Origin: Promerops cafer
Taxonomy: Eukaryota > Chordata > Aves > Passeriformes > Nectariniidae
DNA length: 64,000 nt
Direction of reading: 5' to 3'
Assembly (NCBI GenBank): GCA_013398275.1
Contig: VZSE01002797.1
Span: 29,337 to 93,336 of the forward strand
Shown piece by piece: positions 26,406 to 39,900 of the stretch. Numbering within the stretch: position 1 is the stretch's first letter; every line of letters starts with the position of its first letter. A program made the translations under genes and the position numbers. The notes beneath the pieces are model-generated. The model saw only the letters and a program-made list of their open reading frames with translations, was not told the origin of the DNA and ran no database searches.

Positions 26406-29400
26406 GAAGACATGTAACAAGGTCATCCACACCAAATTTCCTTCTCTTCCTTGTCCCAACAAATTCTCTTAAGAGACACAGGAGGATGGGAATTTAAACA
26501 CAGGAGTTGGGACTTGAGGTCATTGCCACCAAGCAGAAATTAGTGAGGGGTCTGCCACAGCAAATGCCACCTTCGGCTCTGTTGTGTACTAAAGCTGTGG
26601 GGCTAAGCTCCAAGTAACAATCAAATACAAATAAACAGGCTCAAGGAAAAACATACGGATTATAGCAATGAGAATGTCTGAACAGAGAACGAGATGGGGC
26701 CACGGGACTTTCAAAATGTTTGGGCTGCTGTCAGGAAGCTGAATGAGACAGCAGACTTCAACAGCTGGGAAAACATGTTGCAAAACAAGGAGAATTAAGT
26801 AATTCTCCATATGTATATCCTACTCTGAGGCATTCTGGACAAGTTCAATTTCTCCAACCAAGACAATCTTTTTTTCCATGTTGCACACAAATCCTGATAC
26901 AGTTTAAGCTTAAACCCACATGACATCTGGAGTCGGGCAGGGCAGCTCTGGGCAGCATGGCCCAGCCTTTAGCACAGAAGTAATGGGCCCTGTGGTATGT
27001 GTTGGATGACATCCTTGGACAGCTGTGTCATCCTAAACACATCCCCTGCTGCTGGGTGCTGGATTACACAAACACTTCCCCCTGCACTCTATAAAACACT
27101 CCTAACCGGATCATCGCCTTCTTACCCACCTCTGAACCACAAGCAGCTGCATGTGCCTTGCTGCACCAGGTACAGAGATCACGGGTGTCACAGTATCCCC
27201 CTCACCTCCTTTTGCAACTTCAGGTCTTGTTGATCCAGCAATAATTTATTTCAGCAAGACCACTCCTCTCAGAGCCACGCACAGCGCGGCTCGCGCTCGT
27301 TACCAGTGCTGGTGGTGCCCTGCTAGGAGCGGCCGTGTTCAGGCACAGCTCAGTGCAAGTTTAAGCCTGTCTCACTTCCAGCAGAAAATGAAGGCTAAAA
27401 GCAGCTGGGTGCATCTGTTCCTAGCCAGCACCTCCAAATCAATCCCGAGACACAGAACAGCTTAAAAAGGTGTGCCCTAAAACACCAAGTCTCAGTGCTG
27501 CTAATTAAAACACGTGAGGATTGCTGGTGGCAAGAGAGTCCAAGCTGAAGATGAAAGGCAAAAGAGCAGAGATTTTATCCATCTGAGACAGACACATCAA
27601 TGCTCAAGGCAATACCCAAACCCACTGTGGATGCACAGGAATGGCAGCTGCCCAGGCCAAGGGCAACACCATGCAGCCACATGGCATCACCTCTTACACC
27701 CAGCCAGCACTGACCCAAACAACTGGGTACCATAAAGCAATAAAAATTCCATGCTGTGAAAAGGAGTTTTAAGGAAAAGTCTTGGAAATGGAAGTCCCTG
27801 CAATGTGGCCTGGCTAGGAAATGAGTGCTGGGGGTTTCAAGCTCTCTGCTGCTCCGTGCATGCATTATTTCCATGGCAACGGCAGCTTTCAGCTCCCCAT
27901 CTCTTGCTGGCTGAAAGCCCTGCAGTGCTTTGTGCTGAGACTGCAAAGAAGGGAAACCATCTCCCTCTCCCACAACACGGCGCCAGGGATGGCAGCAGCA
28001 GCTGGGAACAAAAGCCTTGCCTTCAACATTGTGGGGTCTTGGGAGGAGGGAGGCTGAGCAGAGAGGATGGACTTCCTTTTCTGGTGGAAAACAGCACTTC
28101 CCCCACCATGCAGCAGTGCACACTCACCTCCCAGTGCTGCACAACTCAACGAGCAACATGTGCCTTTCCTTGTTTTACCACAGTTGCCAGTTTTGGGTTG
28201 CTCGAGTGCTGGGAGGAGAAATGTACATCCTTAGAGATGAGAAATTTGAGAGCTGCTTCCATGTAGGGATCCCTCCAAGATGGAGGCCGAACAAGCAGGC
28301 TGGAAAACCCTCCTGTCACCAGGACGCCTGGTTCCATGTGCAGTCAGCAGCCTATTACAGAGCAACACCTCAACACTCAGCCAAATCTGAGTGAAAGCTG
28401 CCTCTGCCCCAGCACCAGCTCAGAGTGCACACACGCAGGATGCATCCGTAGGGTGGCTCAGCCAACGTTTCTCCTTGGCTAACTAAGCTTTTCCTCCACC
28501 CTGCTATTTGTCATATTGAGACACAAGCCCTGGCCACCTAACCAGGAGCCAAACTCGGCACCACACAGCTGGAGCCACAGTGGCCCTGGCAGATGGTACC
28601 AGCTCATCTGCATGCTCCCCATGCAGCCAGGCACTCACACAAGGCAGGGCAGCTCTGCCCCTTGCTTAAGTTACAATTAGCCACATTTTGGCCCCTGCAA
28701 GGTGCAAATGACTGGAACTACAGGTGAGATGCACAGGCAGTGACCTGGCTATGTGCAGAGCTCTTACTGTTGAGCCCAGCATACAGACATACAGCCAAAG
28801 TGAAGGCTTCCAGCTGGTTCACATGGCTTGCTTTACAACGTATCCATAGCTAGCCCAAACATGAATGAACCTCCCTGCAAGATTTAATGACCCCGAGGGT
28901 ATCAACACAAACTCCCAAAGCCAGACAAAGGATTCAGGTGATGGAGCACAGGGATACAACAGGTCCACCATCTGGTCCTCCTCTCCCCACCCTCAAAGAG
29001 CCCTGAGATTTTGGGAGAGACGTATTTTGACCTTCCCCTTGCTTTAGGTTCAGCTGTGTGAGTGCAGTCCTTCCAACCAGAGAGGGACTCCTTCCAGGAT
29101 CAGTCATCACCACCACCAAGTCTGCCAGAGGCACTGCTAGTAAAGCCAATGCATCCTCTCCAACCTCTGTGGAGTTCCCTAGATTAGCCCTTTCCTCCCT
29201 TAGGGCAACCATTTCCTGCAAGCAAGAGCATTAAGTGAAATTCTTCATTCTGGAGAGAGAGGAGATAGGAATATGAAGAACCACTGCAGCTGGTACTGCG
29301 AGACACCACATCCTGCTATCCAAATTCCTCACCCTCGACTTCAAATCCTAAAGTCGTTAAAGACTTCTAAGAAGAGCACAAAGCTACTCAGCAGATTTTC

Positions 29401-30853
29401 AGCTAATGAATCAACACAAGCTGTCCAGGAAACCAGAAATCCAGCCCACTGGAATGCAGTAACCCCAGGTGGGGGGGAACAGGCAGTACACTAGGAAGGA
29501 AATGAAACAGCAAAGCAGTAGGAAAGGAACATTTCAGCACTGATCCCTCTTACCACGGTTACTCTGCTGCATTACACATTCTAGGGAAAAAGCAACTTCA
29601 ATTCATTTTGCCCATTGAAGGGTTCATGTTTTTCAAGCCCAAATTCTGTTCTGTAGTGCTGACATATGTACATTTTGAAAACAACTCGGCTTTTGCAAAA
29701 ACAGTTAGAAAAAATTGAGATTTAAACGTGAATCAACATTGCCACCTAGTGCCTAGCAAATCTCCTTGCCCCAACACTGAGACATTCCCTTCCCCATTGT
29801 GAAGGGTAGATGTTAAAACCTATCTGGAGATCAGGATCTAAAATGGAATTGTGAATATTTCATAAACAGCTTTCTCCCCCGAACTAAGTTCAATTTTTCA
29901 CACCAGACTGCAGAGTTCAGTGCTGGCAACTTCAACTTCTCCAGACAACAGAATTTAACCTTCTGTTAGCTTCTCAATACAGGCAAAAGGTGATACCACA
30001 TCAATGAGAGAACCCAAAGCTCTGGCAGCTACAAGGGTAAGGTTAATGCCCTCAGGAGGAATTTCAGTGATTAGCAGGAATCTCAGATCTCGTGAGAATT
30101 CACTGTGTGGCTACAGCAATGCAAGAGGCCTTGCAGCTTCATGCCAAGCACTGATCCTGCCCTGCCTTGCTGGGACCAGATGTAAGCAGGGTCCTGCATC
30201 TGTTCATGAGACTGGGAAACACTTCTGTGCTTCTGTTTTTCCCCAGAACTGATGGTGCAGAAGCAGCAAGTTTTCCCCATTCCATCCCCCCACTTGGCCT
30301 GATGATTGTCCTGTTATGGCCATTAGCAACTGGGGAGAGCACAAAGATCTGCCTCAAATGGCTGACATTTCAGCCAGCTCTTCCAACAAGTTTTTTTGTC
30401 ACTTCCAACTGAATCTGTATTCCAGCTATCCCATAAAAGTAAAATGCAGATACCAATTCCCTCAAACACAGCATGTAAGGCTGTTCCAGCTCATTCTCCA
30501 GAAGTTTTATTAGATACAAGATTAGAATTTGGTTTTGACTTACAAACACCCAGTTCCATGTTCAACCAGAACATTTCTATATATGCAAGACAGCAACCTC
30601 TGGTACCCTTAGGCTTTTTTAGCCAACATCTTCCAAGAAAAGACAGGACTCCTCCTCTCTTTTATCAACACTGCCCTGAAATTCACCTGTCCAGGCACCC
30701 AATTTTACAGAAGATCAATAGGATCCAGCAAACACCTTGACTGCTGCTCTATGCAGTCCCATGAGATACTGCTACTAGCAAGGGTGAGTTGTCCTACCAG
30801 CTCTGCTGCCCAACACTCCAGAAGAGAACAAATGTGAAGTAACCCCCAATTAC

Positions 30854-30932
30854 CTTTCTGCAGCGGGGATTGGGGCAGCTGAACCGCTTCACATCGCTGT
30901 CCAGTAGAGCTGGGAAGTTACAGAAGGGACAC
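30854..30932 (-). CDS. RNF216: RNF216 exon 13 (residues 671-696), first half of IBR; last exon seen
   Basis: Acceptor TGGGCTACAG, donor AGAAAG|GTAATT; 79 nt, leaves in phase 0. Encodes CPFCNFPALLDSDVKRFS followed by CPNPRCRK, giving IBR zinc ligands C671, C674, C689 and C694. In mammals the next segment begins ETCRKCQ; no such exon was found in the remaining 30.8 kb, so the protein is truncated by the window edge, not by mutation. Confidence 0.96.
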
Positions 30933-33900
30933 CTGTAGCCCAAAACAAGATGCCATTAATGCAGAGTGCCAAACATAGCTCTGCTGAAAGCTGATTTAGT
31001 CAAATAGCTGCCTGGAAGTTGCTAAGGCTGCCAACCCAATGCCTGTTGCCAGGATGTGCTGACTACTGCCTTTTTGCTCATATTTCTTCAATCACTTCCC
31101 CGTTTGCAATCAAAATATTATATGCTCAGCACTGCTTTTGACCATGTAATTCAGTGGATCAGCACAGAGCTGGCAAGCAAGTCTTGGGGGAGACAAGTCT
31201 ATTGAATTTTAATCTGCTCCTAGTCAAAGGCAGAATAAAAACAGACCTGTGAAGGCAGAAGTCTGAATTTATAATCCAGCTCTTTAAAAGCTACCTATCT
31301 CAGAGTCAGCACAAACACAGAGTTCCAGGGAACAACTTCCCACAGCAGGAAGTGCAGCATTCTCTGTGGGACACTCACCTGACGAGCTCATCTGCACAGG
31401 CAGCAGCCACCTCCTCCTCGGCCTTCCGCTCGTAGTATTTGCAGAGGATGTTCTCTGGAAGCACTTTCTCCAGCTCACTGGTGGGGAAGGAACACGTGCA
31501 ACTGCCTTCCATGCAGCTGAGCTCTGACTGGGGTTGGAAAGAGTGCTCAGGTTCAGTATGACATTAGCAAAAAGCAGCTCAGGGTCCAGAACATTTCCAA
31601 GCGAATCAGTGCAGAGCCTTGCCCAGACAGAGTAAGAGCTAAAGTCAGCAGATCTCAGAATGACTTGGGTTTTGGGACTTTAAAAATCATCCAGTTCTAA
31701 ACCCCTGCCATGTGCAGGGACAGCTTCCACTAGCCCAGCTTGCTCCAAGTCCTGTCCAACTCAGCCTTCAACACTTCCAGAGACGGGGCATCTGCAACTT
31801 CTCTGGGTAACCTGTGCCAGTGCTCCATAACAAAATTTTTTTTTCCCCAGTATCTCATCTAAATCTGCCTAAGATGACTGCCAGAGAATGGGTTCACTAT
31901 GGAAAGAATCAGCCTAATTAAACAAATCAGGCCTCAAACAAACACTGGGCAGGAAGATGCTGTTGCCAGCTAGGATCACAATTCACTCCAGGTCCACTGT
32001 GACCACATATCAGCTCGTTATTATTGTTCAGTCTCTGCTGAGAAGCAGCACTCACATGCTACCTAAGACATACAAAATACAGCTGCCAGTTTATACATTT
32101 ACATGAAATGGATCCCGGAGTACAACAGCATCCCACAGTTTGAGCATCAAGTCCTGAGGCAAAGGAGCAGACACAATTCAGAGCAGGTTAATGACTTGTT
32201 TATAGCTCAGCTAAGTACCAGGATAATTGCTAGCTAAATCAGAGACTAAGGAGGTTAGTAGCACCATAGAGGAACCAATCCCCCAATTAAGTTGGGATCA
32301 TAGTGATATTATGAAGGACCAACACTCTTAGGTAAGAGACAGGCCAAGTCAGAGATAAGTGTTCTCTCTGCAGATACCACTGGTTTATTTAGTAGAAAAT
32401 AAAAGCCAAACAAGTCATTGTTTTACTATGAACGTTGTAGAAAGTTTTCCTAATAATCAAATCGCTAAGCAGAGAGCAAAAAAAAAAATTAAAAAGAAGG
32501 TTAGTAACCCTGAAATCTCGTGCAAAGATCAAATTGTGAAGTTGTTGGCTTCACTTGATGGTGAGACTGACTTGGATTTCAGGACACCATTCCATTCAAA
32601 TATTTCCTGGGAAGTGCAGTTACATCTGTTTTAAGCAACAACACTACACAAACAGCAATGTCATCTCCCAGCAGCAATTACCCATTTCCCCCTTGTCCAG
32701 TTGTGAAATCCTTACCTTCCCAGAGCCAAAAACTGCCTCCTGAGCATATTTAATTAGGCACTCCTTGCAGAACAAGTGACCATCTGCACACTGAGTCAAC
32801 TCTTCAAAGGCAAACTCCCCGTAGCAGCAGCGGCACTCGATCATCTGCCCGTCCTGCAGCCACCAGAGCAATCAACATCAAAACATCAATGGCTATAGCA
32901 ACACACAACTGCAAGCCAGAAAAAATTGCCAGCATTAATCCTAAAAACCAGCTACAGATACACACCATTCTATTAGATATGGTATTTGGTGGTCCAAATT
33001 CCCCAAGTGCAACCAGAAACTCAGTTTAAGTCACTTTGTATCTGCATGTCCTGCTTGACAGGCTCCAAAAAGCTACAGAACATGGCAGTGATTAATAATT
33101 CTTAGCTCACAGGCAGAGCAGCATCTTGGGTTTGGGAAGCTGCAGTCACAGGGAAGCAGCTTGAGTGTACACACCACTCTCATGGGGAAAACCAAGATTC
33201 AGATCTGTTACCCTCTAAAGGAACATTTACCATCTGCCTGGGCAGATCCTGTCTTGGCCTCTTAACTGTGAAGGTGGAGAAGTTTGCCACTGCTAAAAAG
33301 TAAGTAGAGCCCACTTTTCCAAAGTTTGAAAAGGAAATGAGCATTGAAACCAAAACGTAATGCACAGCTGCTGAACTGTTCTCTACATTTTCTCTGAAGC
33401 AGAAGAGCTGATTTTCAGGTTTTTAAAGAATTCTTTCTGCAAACAAGGAAGGCCTTCCCACTGGCCAAGCTCCAACAACAGTGGATCTGTTTTATACAGC
33501 CACAATGGCAAGAATGAGAGCAAACCTGATGCTATGCTATTGCAATGTTTGTTCTGAGCAGTGAAGATACAAGCTGAATTACTACAGATCATTACATGCA
33601 TCAATACTGTCTTGCTGGCCTCAGCTCCTGTCTACCTTTCCTAAAAGCCAGCCAACACACATTACACAGGTTTTGCCAGCTCAGCAAAAGCAGCACAGTG
33701 AAATGCAGCTTCAGAAAAGCTCCATTCCAGAGCTAAAAGAATCTGTGAAGGAGGAAGTGCAAAACAGTGTCTGTGCATAAGCTGAACTCAACTTATAATA
33801 TTATAGATACTGACCTTCTGATACTGTTCCTCGTTCATCTGCAGAGCCAGGAGGAAGTCTGCATGCTGCAAGAGACATGTGCATCTGTATTTACAGAATA

Positions 33901-36900
33901 GATACAGCAATTTTCCAAACTCTCCACTCATTTACATTATCTCAGGACTCACTAATCACCATAAAAGGCTCGCTGTCTGCTTGTAACATCACTCAGCCCA
34001 TCCCTCCAATCCATTAAGCTATTTATGATTCAGCTAAAACAGATGGGAGAAGCAAAGGCAGCAAGAACAAAGAACCAAATTCTGTATTGTGGAAGGCTGC
34101 TAGTTCAGGTTTCCATGGGCAGAGATGATCTCACCCAACGGGCCCCTCCAGAGAACATGAGCTTTTTGTTTCAAAGGAGACCTTATCCATCTGCCTAAGA
34201 GACAAGGATCTTTAAGGAGCTACTTTAGAAAGGACTGTGGGTGCAGAGCTGTGAGTTCAGTCTTTCCTCAGCCTAGGAGAGGAAGACAACACAGCAGTGG
34301 GTGTTGCAGGTTCTGCTTCAAAACACCCAGCTCTCAGCAGAGGACAAACTGTTCTGGAGCCACAGGACTGCCAGCCTGGGAAGGCAGAGTGAGTGGACAC
34401 ACTGCCTTGGGCCTGGCCATTACTCACCACCAACACTGAGCTGCAATTACAAGCCCTAAAGCAGCAGAGAAGCCTGCTAACAATTAGAGGAAAGAGTTAA
34501 TTAGTAGAGTTTTCACCACTTCATAGCAAAAACCCCTCTCCAGAATGGTGTTTGCACAAGCAGCAGCTGCATATTTAAGTAAATATGAAATTCTGTGCTT
34601 GGCTTCTTTCCTTTAAAATTGAGTTACTTGGGAAGAGACATATGTGTTAACAGGTAGGGAAGGGGAAAACACAGTTATTCAATATTTGGTTCAGTGTTTG
34701 AATTTCTGTAAGAGACAGATTTCTCATGTTTAGGGCCAAAACTTCAACAGTTGTTGAAGATTTGCACATGATCAAAGCAGCTCCTATCACTCACCTCTGC
34801 CATCTCTTTCACTTTCTGCTCATAGAATTCCTGCTCCAGCAGCACAGGTGGGAGAAGGGAGAGTTTGTCATAGGACCTCCAGTGCCGCCTCTTATTCTCC
34901 AGGAAGAACATGCGCTTCTCAATTTTCACATCCCCTGAAGCAGAGTTAAAGGCTCAATAAAAAGGGATGGAGCAGCCAGAACAAAGCTTAAATCCTTCTT
35001 CCTCCATACACCACCAGCTGAAGACTTTCAGCAGCTCACACAGCACTTTACCAAGCAGAGGTGCTAATGAAGAGCATCTCCAAAACAGACACCAGTGACA
35101 GAAACTCAGCTCTTTTGGGACCACATCCCCTTTCAAGAGTTGCTTTCAGCTGCAAGCTAGTTCTGCTTACAATAATGATGCAGAGAGCACAATACACACA
35201 GCTTGGCATTTACCTTGCTCAAATTTGAAGTCTATATATGAATATTGATTCATTTCTTTCCTCCTTTTTCGTTTCCCGCTGGTTTCGGGAGACAGCTCCT
35301 GCCACTTTTTAATAGCATCTGAAAAGGCCTAGAAAACAACATACAGGCTTAAATCCTGTGCCTGGAAGAAAGCAGAAGCACTTAATTCAAGCTGAAGCAC
35401 AGGACAAACATGGGCAAAGGACTGATCCAAAACTGAAAAGCCAAACACTCCAAAGAGAGGCAAATATACATCTTTCCTCTGCTCACCGTGTTGCTTTACA
35501 TTCAAAGTAATTATTCCATAAAAACAAAGCAGGTGAATGACAGTTCAGAACAGCTCAGCTGTTAATATCAAAGTGGGCACCAGCTGTATTAAACAGAGCT
35601 GGTTTGGCTTCTTTTTTTGTTGCTGGGTTTGGCTTTTTGTTTAAAAAGGTGAGGTTCAAATACTCAGTGCTCAATCAATCAAGTGAACACCCAAGTTTTG
35701 TTTTAGTTAAGTCCTGGAACAGCAGAGAAAGAAGCTCAAGCAAGGACACATCAGAGGAGCAGACCCAAGTCAAAAACTTGAACCCACACTGACATTCAGT
35801 TTGCTGATACTCCAAACAAGTATCTTTGCATCTCCATGACAGTGAAACTCTTCTATAAGAAATACAAGACTCATGCCACAAGACTAAACAGGACAGTGAT
35901 ACTCAGGCTGCTTCTTAATTCCATGCAGTCAGTTAACCAGCAGCAGCAGCAGTTAAATGTTTTAGGATTTAACTTAATGTCTGGGTTTTATTGGCAATTA
36001 TACTGCACTTCAGTGGTGACATACAGGAACACTTCCCAGTTGAATGCATCACCCACCATGAGCCAGCTCGTGTTTCCCCAGCTCTCCTATTAGGGAAAGT
36101 AAAAACTTCCTGCAGCGTTCTGTCTGGCCAATAAATTTTGAAAATCTCTACTAAATGGATTAAAACTTCTTAAAAGGAAAGGAAGATTATTATAAAACCC
36201 ATAACCACACAGCAGCAGATGGTACAGTAAGGCCAAAGCCATCACAGTGCTCTCTGCAGACATGGGAGATAAGGCCAGGAAAGAAAACAGACTTGAAGTG
36301 GAGCACCTTTCGTGTGATTGCATAGTGTCCCTTGAGCTCGTGCAGTGCCCACTTGATGTCCTGGCTGCTCAGCATTTTGAAGTCTGCCATGAGGAGATCA
36401 GCTGCCTGAATAAAGCACCGCTGGTCAAGGGGGGCAAGTTTAGAAAAGTCAAAGTAGTCCACTTTAGGCACCTAAGGAGAAAATGAAAAAGATTAAAAGG
36501 CTGCTGTAAATACACACAGGAATGCCACAAATGGCTCTCTCAGTGATCAGGACATTCTACAAAAATTCAGGGTATGTGGCACCCAACTCTGAGCACCTTA
36601 GTACAGTGTGGGTGCAAAGCCTGCTGGCCCAGGCACCTCTGCATGTTACCTGCACCAGGTAAAATGTAGTTTAAGACCATGGTGTGTGGCTGCCTGAGAC
36701 AGCAAGGAGAAGAAATATTTAGAAAATTGTTCACTATGAAGAGTGAACAACTTTATCAGCTCAAGGTAGAGAGATGCTTCCAAGAGTACAACGAGGTATT
36801 CAACATCTCTCTCAGCCCACAAAAGAGCTATTTCTACATCCTCAAAGCAGCTCAGAGAGAATTTTTTGATAAATGGGTGTTTTAAAACACAAAATCAAGC

Positions 36901-39900
36901 ATCTGTAGGGAGATTTGCAGTTAGGAGGCTGCAAGGCAATGCCTAAAGGCCTCACAAGAGAGACCCGAGGGCCAAGGCTACTTCATGTGACAGAATGATT
37001 GTGGAATTCCTGTCTCAGTTATCAAAATGAACACTTGAGATGGGGCAGTGACAGGCAGGCAGGGCAGAGGGGCTCGCTGGAGGCAAAGGAGCAGACATTG
37101 TGCAGCTCTGGCACAGCCAAACAGGAAAGGCTTGGAAGTCATCTTGCAAGCAACTAATTATTGCTATTTAACGCCACCTCACACATACCCAGAGGCCTCC
37201 TGTGAAAGCCAGGCTCAGGCAAGCACTCTGCAAACACACACTAATCAAAGCAGACATCCCAAGGTCCACTCAGGCTGAACAGACTGCCCAGAGGCAGCAG
37301 ATGTGGATACTCTCACTTGCCTTTGTCTCATCTTGGCTGGCAAGCAGGCTGCTGCTGGGGTTTAAAACCACTCTGCCTTCCTTCTTTGGGTAGTCTGGAT
37401 TTTCCAGAAGAAAGTTACAAAGTCTGAAAAGATAAATATAGTTACTTCAGGGTTGGGGAGCTCAGGTTCCTTTCTCATTGTCCAGTTTTTAGTACTGTAT
37501 AATTATGAGGTCACAGTCAAAGCTTGCCCTGTAAGGACCACGGGTGGTCCTGGACTAGAGCAAACTGCAAGTAAATGACTGAGAATTAAGTGAAAAATAA
37601 TCAGCTGTGGGGCTGCAGAAGGAAAAGCAAATAGGTTTGTCTTTCAACAATTAAGTTTACGTACAGGAAGCTTGTATGGATGAGCCACTAATCATCTATG
37701 AAAAAACCAGCACAAAAATCCCTACAAAACCCATGAAAGGGTCATGTCTTCCTCAACAAACTATTGCAGATTCAAACTTGAATCAAAGCCTCCATTCTCA
37801 GTCTACCTTCACATTAAAGCAGCCAGAGCAACCTGGTTTAGTGGAAAGTGTCCCTGACCAAGGCAGAGAGGCTGAAACGATGTGATTGTTAATGGCCTTT
37901 CCAACCCAAACTATTCTGTGATTCCATGATTAAAGCAGAGACAAAATCATGTTTAAGATGTGTGTATCCATGGAATACAAACTCTGAATACAGCTTTCAT
38001 TGTAACAAAGCTTGCAATCACACCAGCATTACCCAAATTCCACTAGAAACTGGTCTGGTGAGAACAGCACTTAGAAAATAACCACTAAAATTGCTGAAAA
38101 ATTGCCTAATAGCTTGTAAATGCAGCATATCTGAGGTCCTACCACAAACAGTCATAACTGTCAGGTAAGTGTAGCTTAACTGAGTATTTTAGCTTAGAAA
38201 AGACTCAGCAAGGGGTTTTCAAATGCCCCATTGGTGGAGAGCCACAAATACTCCAGAAACTCTTCTGAAAGGGCAGCCTGAATCAGGCTCCCACAGCTTT
38301 TTCTCAACCCTCACCAAGCAGCTGTGCTGGCTGGGCCAAGTAACAGAAGCTGTTCCTCAGTTTCCCCAGCTGCAGAATAAGATCCTTCTGAAAAGAGCCA
38401 GGACAAGCAATTAACATTTGTAAAACTATTGGAATGAGAAGGTGCTAGGCCGCAGCAAAGACATAATTGCAGCTAATTTACATTCCTGATGTCAGAAATC
38501 AGTCCCTAATTAAGAAATCTGAACTGGCTTGAAGCATTAACCCACTATCAAGGCACGATTACTTTAGCTCTGCTTTCACATTCAAAGCAGGGGCATTTCT
38601 TTTTGTTTAATCAGGTATTGACATATTGAGCCAGAAGCTTTTGACTGAGTGTGAATGCTCCTGCACACAAAAGCTGAATAGATGATACCCTGCTAAGAGG
38701 GGCTCCCACATCTTATCTTTCACATCAGTTGAAAGTTTTAAGAAGATCATTTTGGGGAAAACAACAAATATCTTGGCACTGAGCATTTAATAGCTTCCAG
38801 CTCCCACCTCCTGCCATCTCTTTGGTAAAAGATAACAGTTTTAATCCAACAAAACAGAAACTTCAAGGAGCTCAGATTGTGGTTTTAACGAAAGGGTTTC
38901 AGCTGGGGCACGGCCAGGGTACATTTGAACTATCCTGCATGTTGCCATTTCAACGCTGAGGATTTTGGGGGATGTTGACCTTCAGTGTGTGACAATTAGT
39001 TAAGTGGGTCCCTGTGCACAGCACACCCACACTCACGGCACTGTTCATTAATATCTGCACCACAGGACACAGAGCTGGTTAAAAGCCTCACCCATGCCCA
39101 AAACCACTCACCCTTAGTTATTATATTTCAAGCCTGATTCAGCTTGACACACCATGGAGATCAAAAAGACCCTGCTAGCAAGGCTGACCAGTGCTTTGAC
39201 CCATTTGTTCTCACACAAAAGCTGCAGTGACAACTCAAAAGATGGTTTGGTTAAAGGAATAAAAATATGGAGAAGAAATCTTTATCATCCAGTAAGTGGG
39301 TAACGCACCGCTGAGCAGACACTGTAGCTGGCTTCCAGGGAAGCCTGGAAGCACCTTTTCATCTCACTGGGTCTGTGGCACACAATGGCAGAGAAGAGAT
39401 TTTGGGAGCAAAAAGGGAAGGAACACATTAAGACCGACAGAAGGCAATAGTGGGATTTAATACCATCAGGCTTTGCTAAATCGCCCCAGGACACAAACCC
39501 GAGATTTTTCACACAATCTGGGAGGGTCCTGCAGCCAGATGCACAACTTCAACAGCCCAAGTGCCCCAAGGAAGGACTCTGCTTGTCTTCTACATTCCCA
39601 CCACAACCATCCACCCTCAGGTACACCCAAGTCCATGGTGTGGGCACCCCAAAGCTGCTCCACCACTGCAGGGAAAGCATTTTTGAAAGACCAGAAAAGT
39701 TCTAGTTTGTTGACTTCCTAACCAAAAAACCCTACTTGGGAGACAACTTCACAGCACAGGCAAAGCATCAGAATAGGAAATCTATGCCCAATGGATGGGA
39801 TCATCCTTAGTTCCTCACCAGTTAACTTACTTATGGCCCAATGACTAATTCTAAGCCTCACGAACTTAAATGCTGCTTAATTAGTGCCCTAGTTAGCTGG

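Larger units (their letters stand above)
1..30853 (-). other. Presumed RNF216 intron 13 (open-ended at window start)
   Basis: Begins with the consensus donor after exon 13. Reading both strands, I recognised no exon for the rest of IBR, RING2 or the proline-rich tail, and no other known protein. Open frames here are of chance length with no family resemblance. Contents that can be named (CR1 fragments, simple repeats, CpG patches, motif clusters) are listed separately; the rest appears to be ordinary intronic sequence. I cannot exclude a small exon missed by eye. Confidence 0.6.
30933..32715 (-). other. RNF216 introns 12 and 11, flanking exon 12
   Basis: Intron 12 (30,933-31,378) is short and unremarkable. 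Intron 11 (31,528-32,715) contains one CR1 fragment near 31.66-31.83 kb and otherwise nothing I can name. Both have GT-AG ends. Confidence 0.85.
32854..36306 (-). other. RNF216 introns 10, 9, 8 and 7, between exons 11 and 7
   Basis: Intron 10 (32,854-33,814), intron 9 (33,866-34,794), intron 8 (34,935-35,213) and intron 7 (35,329-36,306) separate exons 7-11. They hold no repeat longer than a CAG run of about five units near 35,939-35,953, and no recognisable element. Confidence 0.85.
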
